This document shows, one piece after another, positions 15,425-24,330 of a stretch of 53,791 nucleotides of DNA. The notes below the pieces were generated by a model. The model was not told where the DNA came from. It searched no databases and worked only from the letters and a program-made list of their open reading frames with translations. The translations under genes and the position numbers were made by a program. Source of the DNA: Zetaproteobacteria bacterium CG1_02_55_237 (GTDB lineage Bacteria; Pseudomonadota; Zetaproteobacteria; Mariprofundales; Mariprofundaceae); assembly GCA_001871195.1 (NCBI GenBank), contig MNXA01000030.1:1-53791 (forward strand), read 5' to 3'. Each line of letters starts with the position of its first letter. Within the stretch, counting starts at the first letter, position 1.

Positions 15425-16975
15425 TTACTGATTCACTTCGTTAAGGGTCAGCACAGCCTTGCGTTTAACGATTTCCCCAGTCGCGGTGAATTCATCTTCC
15501 ATGATCTCCACGCTACGAGCGGTGATGTTTTCGATACGTCCATTGTCACGACCGATATAACTGCCGGCGCGCACCACATAGCCTTTACCCTCAGGATCCT
15601 CAACCATAGCCGCCTTGTTAGAGCCCATCTGCATGATGGCGACCAACCTCAACGCACCCAGATCAAATGCCTCCAGTGGTTCTGGGTCATGATCAGCCCC
15701 CGAGCCACGATGCTGTTCCATACGCTGTTTGCTCTGCTGATCCAGCACAGTCAGATAGGACTCAAACGGATCGCGCATCTTGGCTATATCCAGCTCCGGG
15801 GCCTTCACAAGATGCGCATTGCTCTCCGGGATTTGCTCGTCTTCAGAAACACCCGACTGCGCAGCGGTAACAGCTGTATTCTTTGCTACAGCTACAACTT
15901 TATCAGCCGGTTTTGCGCCTTCCCGTTTAGCAACTTCCGACCTGACAACCGGAGCCAGCTTGACTGCGGGAGTCGTTTTTGGAGATGTTGATTGAGGCGC
16001 CTGACTTATGGCCCTGGCAGGCTCATTCTCCACCGTCGGTGGAGCCAATGCCACGGCAAGCGATGGCGCCAGAGCTAAAAGCCCGACCAGCGCCAGATAA
16101 AGAACCCATTGTTTACGATCAGCCATGCCCGCAGGCTGCCACTTGGGAGTTCCGCCGTCATGTGCCATTTTCTGCTCGACATAGAAAAAGAAGCTGTAGG
16201 CCATCATCAGAACCGAGATCAACACTTCCAGCAGAAGTCCGCCGACAATCAGAATGCCGAATGGAAGCCATGCGGCCGAGCCCATCCCAAACAGCATCGA
16301 CATCGGATCTGCTGCCGGGCCACCTGCCGCAACCGCACTGTTGGCCATCGCGCTCATCTGCTGCGTAACACCAGACAGGCCTGTTAGCCAGGATATCCCA
16401 ACAAGTATCAGCATCAGCACCACGAAAATCAGTGCCAGAAACAGTGCATTGCCCAGCATTCTGAGGACAAAACCGCTGGAAAGTTGCCAGCTTCGCTTGA
16501 TTGCCTGCCATGGCCCGACATCCTCCATAGCTACCACACCAGCCAACGTATAAAGGCGCAAGGAAAACCACCAGATAACAAGCATGCCAATAAACGAGAC
16601 CAGGGGGTGAATCTGACCAAGCAGAGAAACAGCCAGCCCAAGCGGCGCAAAAATCAGCATAACGAGAAGCATGGCATTACCCATCACAGGCAGCCTTCCC
16701 AGACCACCACGCAAGGTTGTTTTCAGCGGCGGCGATTCGTCTGTAGACATGCAGTGCGCAAATGCCGCCATCAGGACCTGAATCATCCAAGAAACGAAAA
16801 GCAAATAGCCCACAACCATGACGAACACAATCAATGCAGGCGCAACCGGGGCCAAAATACCGCAAATGATGCCCAAGACTAAAACAACCAAACCGACGAC
16901 AAGCTGCACCATGATCGTACGACCGAACAACTTGATGCTCCAGACCAATCGGGAAAACAACGTCGCATCCCACAT
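15425..16975 (-). CDS. Polytopic membrane protein fused to a PilP-like domain
   Basis: A 516-residue protein in two parts. Residues 1-315 contain about seven hydrophobic helices and a segment (GPWQAIKRSWQLSSGFVLRM) like the YciC/GPDPase membrane-domain families. A low-complexity Pro/Ala/Lys linker (about 316-398) follows. The last 118 residues begin with MRDPFESYL and read LRLVAIMQMGSNKAAMVEDP, YVVRAGSYIGRDNGRIENI and EIVKRKAVLTL. That is the order of PilP, the periplasmic type IV pilus lipoprotein that links PilNO to the PilQ secretin. PilP is normally a separate lipoprotein. No pilMNOQ genes lie nearby. The start at 16975 has a GGGAG ribosome site. Confidence 0.7.
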   Translation of the reverse strand: MWDATLFSRLVWSIKLFGRTIMVQLVVGLVVLVLGIICGILAPVAPALIVFVMVVGYLLFVSWMIQVLMAAFAHCMSTDESPPLKTTLRGGLGRLPVMGNAMLLVMLIFAPLGLAVSLLGQIHPLVSFIGMLVIWWFSLRLYTLAGVVAMEDVGPWQAIKRSWQLSSGFVLRMLGNALFLALIFVVLMLILVGISWLTGLSGVTQQMSAMANSAVAAGGPAADPMSMLFGMGSAAWLPFGILIVGGLLLEVLISVLMMAYSFFFYVEQKMAHDGGTPKWQPAGMADRKQWVLYLALVGLLALAPSLAVALAPPTVENEPARAISQAPQSTSPKTTPAVKLAPVVRSEVAKREGAKPADKVVAVAKNTAVTAAQSGVSEDEQIPESNAHLVKAPELDIAKMRDPFESYLTVLDQQSKQRMEQHRGSGADHDPEPLEAFDLGALRLVAIMQMGSNKAAMVEDPEGKGYVVRAGSYIGRDNGRIENITARSVEIMEDEFTATGEIVKRKAVLTLNEVNQ

Positions 16976-17163
16976 CGTTACATACTCCCTGTTTAAGACG
17001 CCCTAACTCTGGACCCCCGCCTTACCGAAACGGGCAGGACAAGTCCCATCCACTCTCATTTGCAACTTCTAGCTTATCCTTCGCACCATCAACAGCTTTA
17101 GAATGGGCCAGTAATAAGAAAACGTCAAACACTCAACAATCGTGGCGCGGGGAAACGGCGGAC

Positions 17164-17982
17164 TTAAAAGCGGATGAAACCGCCGAGAAAAGGTCCGGAA
17201 ACAACGGTATTAAGCAGCACACCGGAGCGATCCAGCTTCAAATCAATCAGCCGGTAGCCGGCGTACACACCCATTGTTGGCAGCGGTGAAAATTCGACCT
17301 GCAACTCGCTATCGAGAAAGTGATTACCGGCAAAACCAATATATCCTGCACGTCCGGTCAGGCCGACCAAATCGGAAACCCCCACGCGACCACGCGCACC
17401 GAGGGTAGGGATGGGCAGCGTGGTGGACACGGACTGCGTCACGCCAGTAGTCCTGTCCTGTATGCTTGATGTTGCATGCACCAGCTTGACCGCAGCCTCA
17501 ACACCCAACTGAACACGGCTGGGGAGATCATCCATGTTTAATAGATAATAGGTCAGCGATGCATCGAACACATCAGCCTGCAAACGGGCATGCACCGCAT
17601 CGCCTGCTGCAAACGTCCGGCCATTATACTGCAGCGCAGAGCCGAGCACGCCATCACCACTGAATCTAAGCGGAAAATAATTCAGTGCAGCGCGAACATC
17701 GCCTACTTGCAGCGCCGCTTCAACGGTCATCTGATTGCTGCGCCCAAGGTGCACGGATGAATCGACATTCACCGGGGTGGCAGCAAGCCCGCCCGCTGCC
17801 GCGCCAAAACTACCGCGCGCATCGAGGCTCATGTAACCGGCCTTGAGCATCACCGTCTCATCGGCATGCGCCTTAACGGAAACCAGCAGGTGCACCAAAA
17901 CGGCTATTGCGATCACAAAACCCCGCCACAACAATGTCATGGTGGACTCATTTACCGAGTGGCTTCGCCATACCAATGTCAT
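17164..17982 (-). CDS. Outer-membrane beta-barrel protein, function unknown
   Basis: A 272-residue exported protein with alternating hydrophobic strands and a C-terminal phenylalanine (PFLGGFIRF), the mark of outer-membrane barrels assembled by Bam. ATG 17982 has the strong ribosome site GGAGG. A second ATG at 17940 begins a near copy of the first residues (MTLVWR, then MTLLWRG) and leads straight into the signal peptide (ending near KAHADE), so the true start is uncertain. I do not recognise the family. The gene stands alone, with an unfeatured 188-base gap downstream of it. Confidence 0.65.
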   Translation of the reverse strand: MTLVWRSHSVNESTMTLLWRGFVIAIAVLVHLLVSVKAHADETVMLKAGYMSLDARGSFGAAAGGLAATPVNVDSSVHLGRSNQMTVEAALQVGDVRAALNYFPLRFSGDGVLGSALQYNGRTFAAGDAVHARLQADVFDASLTYYLLNMDDLPSRVQLGVEAAVKLVHATSSIQDRTTGVTQSVSTTLPIPTLGARGRVGVSDLVGLTGRAGYIGFAGNHFLDSELQVEFSPLPTMGVYAGYRLIDLKLDRSGVLLNTVVSGPFLGGFIRF

Positions 17983-18123
17983 GCCTGCCTCCTGCGTCGC
18001 GAGACTCCGGGAAAAACTCCGAAGCACTCCTGATCTGGCGCCAACTATGTGAGTAACAGGGGCCCTGTGCCGTGACTGCTGTCACACCCTGTTTTTGCCG
18101 GTTCATTGCGTTATATTCGCCAC

Positions 18124-20079
18124 ATGCTATTGGGTGTTGATACCGGAGGAACCTTTACCGACTTTGTCGTCTGTGACGGTGACCGGGTGCACTTCCACAA
18201 AGAATTATCCACGCCGCAGGACCCATCAATCGCCATTTTGCGTGGCATCGATACGCTGTGCCGTAACAAGCACGGCAACGATCTGCATCTGGTGCACGGC
18301 TCAACCGTCGCCACCAATGCCATACTCGAGCGCAAAGGCGTAAAAACCCTGCTGGTCACCAACCACGGTATGCAGGACCTGCTGCGTATCGGCCGCCAGA
18401 CCCGGCGCGAGCTATACAATCTCTGTCCACCACTGCCTGAAGCATGGACACGACCCGAGGACTGCTTCGGCCTGCACGGCAGGGTGGATGCCTCAGGCAC
18501 ACTGGTTGAAGACATACAGATAGCCAACCTTGCCGAGTTGCACCACAAGGCTTCCGGCTATCAGGCCGTTGCCGTATGCACGCTGTTTTCCTTCCTCAAC
18601 CCGGCGCAGGAACAGGCCGCTGCCGAGGCCCTCAAAGGACTCGATGTGTTCACCTCGCTGTCGCATCAGGTGCTGGCCGAATACCGTGAATTCGAACGCG
18701 CCTCCACCACTTTTCTCAACGCCTATGTCGGCCCGTTGGTACAGCGCTACCTGCAACGTCTGGCCGATGGCCTGCATGCACACAGCCTTTTTGTCATGCA
18801 CTCCACCGGCGGCGTCATGGATATAGCCGAAGCGGGCAAGCACGCCGTGCGCATGGTGCTCTCAGGGCCTGCCGGCGGCCTGGTTGCGGCAGGCGAGGTT
18901 GGCCGGCAGCTCGGCAGGGACACGCTAATCAGCTTCGATATGGGTGGCACCAGTACCGATGTGGCGCTACTCACCGGTGCTGCGCGCATCACCGTCGAGG
19001 GACAAATTGCCGGCATGCCGGTAGCCGTACCTATGCTCGACATCCACACCATCGGCGCAGGTGGCGGTTCCATTGCCTGGCGCGATGCCGCAGGACTACT
19101 GCGCGTAGGTCCGGAATCAGCCGGCGCCGATCCGGGGCCCGCCTGCTACGGCCGGGGAGGTGTGCGGGCCACGGTAAGCGATGCCAATGTTGTGCTCGGC
19201 CGCATCCCGGAAAGCGCGATGCTCGCTGGGAATATGACGATACATATTGACCGGGCGCAGCAGGCCCTGGAAACACTCGGTCGCAGCTTCGCTCTCGGTG
19301 CAGAAGAGATGGCTGCGGGCGTACTGCGCGTAGCCGAGGAGAATATGGCGGCTGCTCTGCGTGTGGTTTCCGTACAGCGCGGCTTTGATCCAGCTGATTT
19401 TGCCCTGCTTTGTTTCGGCGGCGGTGGCGGTCTACACGCCTGTGCGCTGGCCGAAGCACTGGGGGTGCACGAGGTGATTATCCCGGTGGGCAGCGGTGCC
19501 TTTTCGGCCATGGGCATGCTCAGCGGCAAGCGGCAGTGCGACCTGTCGCAAAGCAGGCATCTGTTGCCGGAGGACCCGCAATCGATGGCTGAAGCTGAAA
19601 CCATCTTCGCAGAACTGGAGAAGCAGGCCGCCTCCCGCATGCCGGGTCTTGACCTGCAATTCTCGCGCAGTGCTGACGTGCGCTACGCAGGACAGGGCTT
19701 CCATCTAACCCTTCCCTGGCAAGCCGAGGGTGCAGTATTGGCGGAGAATTTTGTCGCAGCCCATCTACAAGCCTACGGACACGTGCTTGGTCGCGGGCTT
19801 GAGATCATGACCCTGCGTGTCTCAGCCTTTGCTGATACCCGAACCCTCGCCCTGCCGCCGCTTGCCATGGCCGAATCCGACATCCAGCCAAGCGGTTGCT
19901 CAGCTGTTTACGGGGCGGGCGATGTACCACATTTCCGTCGTGCAGCACTGCTGCACGGACACCGTATCGATGGCCCAGCCTTGCTGCTGGAGGACACCGC
20001 AACGGTCTGGCTGCCCGAACACTGGCGGCTAGAGGTATCACTGCACGGCCACCTGCTGCTACACAGGGTGATGGCATGA
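18124..20079 (+). CDS. hyuA: Hydantoinase/oxoprolinase subunit A
   Basis: A 651-residue cytoplasmic enzyme subunit of the N-methylhydantoinase A/5-oxoprolinase/acetone carboxylase family, which uses ATP to activate an amide or ketone. It opens with the ASKHA ATP-binding motif LLGVDTGGTFTDF, has LVHGSTVATNAILERKG near residue 55, and a second phosphate loop ISFDMGGTSTDVAL with TIGAGGGSIAW. The stop codon overlaps the start of subunit B (ATGA), so the pair is translated together. The substrate cannot be fixed from sequence; 5-oxoproline or a hydantoin are the usual ones. ATG 18124 is preferred over TTG 18106, although neither has a clear ribosome site. Confidence 0.88.
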   Translation: MLLGVDTGGTFTDFVVCDGDRVHFHKELSTPQDPSIAILRGIDTLCRNKHGNDLHLVHGSTVATNAILERKGVKTLLVTNHGMQDLLRIGRQTRRELYNLCPPLPEAWTRPEDCFGLHGRVDASGTLVEDIQIANLAELHHKASGYQAVAVCTLFSFLNPAQEQAAAEALKGLDVFTSLSHQVLAEYREFERASTTFLNAYVGPLVQRYLQRLADGLHAHSLFVMHSTGGVMDIAEAGKHAVRMVLSGPAGGLVAAGEVGRQLGRDTLISFDMGGTSTDVALLTGAARITVEGQIAGMPVAVPMLDIHTIGAGGGSIAWRDAAGLLRVGPESAGADPGPACYGRGGVRATVSDANVVLGRIPESAMLAGNMTIHIDRAQQALETLGRSFALGAEEMAAGVLRVAEENMAAALRVVSVQRGFDPADFALLCFGGGGGLHACALAEALGVHEVIIPVGSGAFSAMGMLSGKRQCDLSQSRHLLPEDPQSMAEAETIFAELEKQAASRMPGLDLQFSRSADVRYAGQGFHLTLPWQAEGAVLAENFVAAHLQAYGHVLGRGLEIMTLRVSAFADTRTLALPPLAMAESDIQPSGCSAVYGAGDVPHFRRAALLHGHRIDGPALLLEDTATVWLPEHWRLEVSLHGHLLLHRVMA

Positions 20080-21620
20080 ACGCCATCGAACTCAGTCTGT
20101 TCGCACATCGTCTGAACGCCATCTGCGACGAGATGGGTGCAGTGCTGCGGCGTACCGCTCTCTCACCGAACATCAAGGACCGCGAGGATTATTCCTGCGC
20201 GCTGTTCGATGCCGCGGGCGAACTGGTGGCACAGGCGGCGCATATCCCGGTGCACCTGGGCTCAATGGCCTACTGCATGCGTGATGTGGTCAGCAGGCTT
20301 GACTGGCATGCCGGCGATGTCGTGGTATTCAACGATCCCTTTTTAGGCGGCACGCACCTGCCCGATATCACACTGGTAGCCCCTCTGTTTGATGCTGGCG
20401 AACTGCTCGGATTTACCGCCAGCCGCGCGCACCATGCCGATGTCGGCGGCGTCACCCCCGGATCGATGGGGGTGCATGAGCATCTGGCTGACGAAGGGGT
20501 GGTCATTTCTCCGGTGCACTGGTGGCGACAAGGCAACGAGGATGTATCCTGCCTAGCTGATTTTATGCAACGCGTGCGCAACCCCGACGAAAGGTTGGCC
20601 GATCTGGCCGCACAGCGTGCCGCATGTCTGAGCGGCGTGCGCCGACTGCTGGATATCAATAGCAGCATGCCCTGCCGCACCGGCTTTGCCGAACTTCTGC
20701 ACAGCTCCGAGGCCTACGGCCGGCAGGCCGTGGCCTCGATCCCGGATGGTGTTTACCGTTTCAGCGATGTGCTTGAAGACGACGGCATGGGAACTCTCGA
20801 TCTGCCCGTCTGCGTGAATATTCACATTGCCGGGGATTCGGCCCTAGTCGACTTCAGCGGCACGGCTGTGCAGTGCCGTGGCCCGGTCAACTGCCCGATT
20901 TCGGTCACTGCCGCAGCCGTGTTCTATGCCTTCCGCTGCCTGATGCCGCCGCATACGCCGCAAACCTCAGCCATCTTTCGCTGCATCGAACTCTCTGCCG
21001 CACAAGGCTCTATGGTCAACGCATCTCCCGGAGCAGCTGTGGCCGCCGGCAATGTGGAAACCAGCCAGCGCATCGTCGATGTGGTACTCGGTGCACTGGC
21101 CCAGGCTATACCTGAACGCATCCCGGCTGCAGCGCAGGGTACGATGAACAACGTGATTTTTTCCGGTGGCTCACAAGCCTGCGGCTGGGTGTATTACGAA
21201 ACACTGGGCGGGGGCATGGGCGCACACGCCGCAGGCGACGGACTTTCTGCGCTGCAATGCCACATGACCAACACACGCAACACCAGCATAGAGGTGCTGG
21301 AGATGCATTATCCACTGCGCATAAGCGAATATACTGTACGCCGCGACTCTGGCGGCAAGGGACTGTATCGCGGCGGTGACGGTCTGTGCCGCGAGTGGCA
21401 GGCTATGGCCAACTGTCAGGTCTCCTTGCTCGGAGAACGACGGCGAACCGCACCCTACGGCCTTTATGGCGGCGGGTCTGGCAAGAGCGGCAGGAACCTG
21501 CTTCTGCGTAACGGCGTGCAAAGCGAACTGCCGGCAAAGGCAAGCATCAAGCTCGCCAAGGGTGACCGTTTGCGCATCGAAACGCCGGGCGGCGGCGGCT
21601 TCGGAAAAGGAGACACATGA
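20076..21620 (+). CDS. hyuB: Hydantoinase/oxoprolinase subunit B
   Basis: A 514-residue partner of the preceding subunit. Family features are LSLFAHRLNAICDEMGAVLR at the start, RTALSPNIKDREDYSCALFD, a DVVVFNDPFLGGTHLPDI metal-site region, and the tail GGKGLYRGGDG and ETPGGGGFG. The final glycine-rich motif is typical of HyuB/OplA ends. It overlaps hyuA and tsaD by 4 bases each, making a tightly coupled three-gene unit. Confidence 0.88.
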   Translation: MNAIELSLFAHRLNAICDEMGAVLRRTALSPNIKDREDYSCALFDAAGELVAQAAHIPVHLGSMAYCMRDVVSRLDWHAGDVVVFNDPFLGGTHLPDITLVAPLFDAGELLGFTASRAHHADVGGVTPGSMGVHEHLADEGVVISPVHWWRQGNEDVSCLADFMQRVRNPDERLADLAAQRAACLSGVRRLLDINSSMPCRTGFAELLHSSEAYGRQAVASIPDGVYRFSDVLEDDGMGTLDLPVCVNIHIAGDSALVDFSGTAVQCRGPVNCPISVTAAAVFYAFRCLMPPHTPQTSAIFRCIELSAAQGSMVNASPGAAVAAGNVETSQRIVDVVLGALAQAIPERIPAAAQGTMNNVIFSGGSQACGWVYYETLGGGMGAHAAGDGLSALQCHMTNTRNTSIEVLEMHYPLRISEYTVRRDSGGKGLYRGGDGLCREWQAMANCQVSLLGERRRTAPYGLYGGGSGKSGRNLLLRNGVQSELPAKASIKLAKGDRLRIETPGGGGFGKGDT

Positions 21621-22642
21621 ACATCCTCGGCATTGAAACCTCATGCGATGAAACGGCGGCAGCCCTATGGCAGACGATGGATGGTAAGGGTCGCATTCTC
21701 GCTGAGAAGGTCGCCTCGCAGATTGATACGCATGCGCGCTTCGGTGGTGTGGTGCCCGAGGTTGCTTCGCGTGAACACCTTGCCGTACTGCCCATACTGG
21801 CACAGCAGGTCATGCAGCAGGCTGGCCTCACCTGGTCAGAGCTGGATGGTATCGCCGTCACTGCGGGTCCCGGCCTGATGGGTGCACTGCTGGTCGGCAC
21901 GGCATGGGCGCGTGGCGCCGCTTGTGTGAACAATATCCCGGTGCTGCCTGTGCATCATATGGAAGGACATCTGCTGGCACCGGGACTGGATCACGAACTC
22001 CCTCCCTTCCCCTTTGTTACCTTGCTGGTATCCGGTGGCCACACCCTTCTGGTACGCGTGGACGGCATTGGTCGCTATGTGCAATTAGGTCAGACCATTG
22101 ATGATGCCGCCGGCGAATGCTTTGATAAATCCGCCCGCCTGCTTGGCCTTCCCTACCCCGGCGGGCCGGCCATTGCCAAACTGGCTGAAAATGGCGATGC
22201 CAAGCGCTTCGCCCTGCCAAGACCCATGCTGAACCGCGATAATCTGGACTTCAGCTTTTCGGGACTAAAGACAGCGGTGATGTATGCCGTACACAAAATG
22301 GATGATATGGACGAACAGACGCGCACCGATATGGCTGCATCCGTCGAGGCAGCTATCTGTGAAGTATTGGTAAGCAAAAGCATCCGCGCCTGCCGCCAAA
22401 CCGGCAGCAAACACCTGCTCATCGCCGGTGGCGTTGCCGCCAACCGTACCCTGCGCCACCTGCTTGAGACTCAGTCCGAAAACAGCGGCATCAGCGTGCA
22501 TCTGCCACGCCCCGAGCACTGCACCGACAATGCCGCCATGATCGCCTATGCCGCGGCCAAGCGACTGGAAAAGGGACTCGCATTCCCTGATAAATGGGAT
22601 GCCAGACCACGCTGGCCACTGGAAGAGCTAAGTAAAACCTGA
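21617..22642 (+). CDS. tsaD: tRNA N6-threonylcarbamoyladenosine transferase TsaD
   Basis: A 341-residue enzyme that transfers threonylcarbamoyl to A37 of ANN-decoding tRNAs with TsaB and TsaE, in the cytoplasm. It has the ATP motif LGIETSCDETAAAL, metal-binding histidines in PVHHMEGHLLAP, LLVSGGHTLL and AGGVAANRTLR near the C-terminus, and the usual length. A good ribosome site (AAGGAG) and a 4-base overlap tie it to hyuB. TsaD usually sits near rpsU or tsaB, so linkage to hyuAB is unusual. Confidence 0.95.
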   Translation: MNILGIETSCDETAAALWQTMDGKGRILAEKVASQIDTHARFGGVVPEVASREHLAVLPILAQQVMQQAGLTWSELDGIAVTAGPGLMGALLVGTAWARGAACVNNIPVLPVHHMEGHLLAPGLDHELPPFPFVTLLVSGGHTLLVRVDGIGRYVQLGQTIDDAAGECFDKSARLLGLPYPGGPAIAKLAENGDAKRFALPRPMLNRDNLDFSFSGLKTAVMYAVHKMDDMDEQTRTDMAASVEAAICEVLVSKSIRACRQTGSKHLLIAGGVAANRTLRHLLETQSENSGISVHLPRPEHCTDNAAMIAYAAAKRLEKGLAFPDKWDARPRWPLEELSKT

Positions 22643-22687
22643 GAAATCAGGGCGAAATGCCCTCATCACCCTGCCGCATGGAAAATG

Positions 22688-23512
22688 TTACAGGTGAACT
22701 CTCTTCAGAAATAAATTCGGCACCCTGTACTCAAGCTTGTAGCCATTCTCGATGTGTGGAAGCTGCCTTATGTAATCCGGGAGCAACTCATCCAGCGTAT
22801 CTGGATGCCTGTTTGTATTACGAACATATTGGTCCAGTGCCGCCTGCACAAGCAAGCCCTGCTCAAAAACCTCGATTTCCTTTTGATAACGTTCTTTTTC
22901 TGCCTCATCGTCAGCGCTGGCCTGCATCGCCTTCAACCAGATGAGCCCGCTGCGAATATTGCCCCCCTCAGCAGCCAGTAAACTGGCCAGATGGCCAATC
23001 CAACGTGGAGATCCGGGAATTTCGCTGGCAACACGTAAGATTTCAGCCGCTTTCGCAGGCTGGTTCATATACAGGGAATAATTAAAACCTTCGAAGAAGG
23101 GCATGGCCAACACATTGGGCAAGGCGGCGCGCCCCTGCTCCAGAATCCCGTTGGCTACACTGGTATATTTGATGCCCCGGTGCGCCAAAACACCTTCGCT
23201 GCGATAGTAGACATCCAGCATGCGTGGATGCAAATGACTTATGGTCACGAAGTGCTGCCCCAGCAGATCAAGGTTTCCTTCATCCGGCATGTGGTTCAGA
23301 CCACCGTAATAGACAGCTGTCTTGATGAAGAGCGCCTCGGCAATGAACTGATTCAGATATGTGTGCCCGATAAGCTCAAGTGCCATTGTTGGCAAAGCCG
23401 GTGACAGGTCTCTCTCATCATGGTTCATTTGCCGGTCAACGCTGAAAAAAACGGTGATGTATGCAACGATCAGCAAAGGCGGCAGCAAATATGCAGCGCG
23501 CCCCAATATCAT
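22688..23512 (-). CDS. Membrane-anchored unknown protein of the pilin-ABC cluster
   Basis: A 274-residue protein with one N-terminal transmembrane helix (AAYLLPPLLIVAYITVFF) and a long soluble helical part that reads like degenerate TPR repeats (NYSLYMNQPAKAAEILRVAS, LAAEGGNIRSGLIWLKAMQA), then DTLDELLPDYIRQLP and a final FLKRVHL. It overlaps the ABC permease by 4 bases and ends the cluster pilin-ATPase-permease. In Myxococcus the pilA-linked ABC genes pilH and pilI are accompanied by pilG, a protein required for pilus assembly; this could be its equivalent, by position only. ATG 23512 is chosen for the ATGA overlap. Confidence 0.65.
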   Translation of the reverse strand: MILGRAAYLLPPLLIVAYITVFFSVDRQMNHDERDLSPALPTMALELIGHTYLNQFIAEALFIKTAVYYGGLNHMPDEGNLDLLGQHFVTISHLHPRMLDVYYRSEGVLAHRGIKYTSVANGILEQGRAALPNVLAMPFFEGFNYSLYMNQPAKAAEILRVASEIPGSPRWIGHLASLLAAEGGNIRSGLIWLKAMQASADDEAEKERYQKEIEVFEQGLLVQAALDQYVRNTNRHPDTLDELLPDYIRQLPHIENGYKLEYRVPNLFLKRVHL

Positions 23513-24330
23513 AAAATATCCCTGCGCTGATAAATAATGCAGGCCAGCAAGAGGACCAGCAGCGTATAAGAACCCATCAGCGTAAACGGCAGCCATGCCT
23601 GCATGCCGATAAATGCCTCGATTCCCTCATGGCTTAATACGGCATCTTTCAAATCCAGAGCGCCAAAATCGGGAAAGATCATCCCCAGACCCTGCAACAC
23701 AGCAATCATCCCCTGATCCGAGGCATTCCCACCATGCGCCGGGCTCAACGAAGCCCTGACCACAGGAAGCCCGGAACAAATCAGGGAATAGGCCAGCGTT
23801 ATCAGCATCACCGGAAAAGCCCCTCGAATCGCCGAGGAAACCAACATAGCCACAGCTAAATGGGCAAGAAGAATAAGCTGCAATCCTCCCCACGCCATAG
23901 TGAAATGCAGCGCAGAAAATACCGGGAAATACGCATCTCCAACCAGAGACTTGGCCCACAGTAATTCAGCAGCAGCCAATCCACCCAGCAATATCTCAAA
24001 ACAGAGCAATAACAGCGATAAGCCTGCCATCGTACCCAGCACATATTCAGCACGTGAAATAGGTCGCGCCAGAATGCTGTCGATGCTGCGGTGATCCTCA
24101 TCCCAGGCAATCGCCTGAATCGCGTAAAACAGGATGAAAATCATGCCTGCGGCAAACATGATGGTGAACTGAAAATCGCTGATCACCCGGCCCAGATCGT
24201 GCCCGAAGAAATCCATAAACAGAATGCCGAACAATTCAAACAACAGCGAGAATACGCACAAGCCCCAAACCGCATTGCGTCTTAAACCATTAAGAAAGGT
24301 GATGTAGGCCAGGGCCACGATACGGTTCAT
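23509..24330 (-). CDS. ABC transporter permease (PilI-like by context)
   Basis: A 273-residue polytopic protein of the ABC-2 type with six hydrophobic helices and the segment WDEDHRSIDSILARPISRAE between helices 2 and 3, typical of ABC-2 exporters. It overlaps the ATPase gene by 4 bases and the following membrane-anchored protein by 4 bases. With the upstream pilin gene, this matches the arrangement of Myxococcus pilA-pilGHI, where the transporter is needed for pilus assembly. The exported substrate is unknown. Confidence 0.8.
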   Translation of the reverse strand: MNRIVALAYITFLNGLRRNAVWGLCVFSLLFELFGILFMDFFGHDLGRVISDFQFTIMFAAGMIFILFYAIQAIAWDEDHRSIDSILARPISRAEYVLGTMAGLSLLLLCFEILLGGLAAAELLWAKSLVGDAYFPVFSALHFTMAWGGLQLILLAHLAVAMLVSSAIRGAFPVMLITLAYSLICSGLPVVRASLSPAHGGNASDQGMIAVLQGLGMIFPDFGALDLKDAVLSHEGIEAFIGMQAWLPFTLMGSYTLLVLLLACIIYQRRDIL

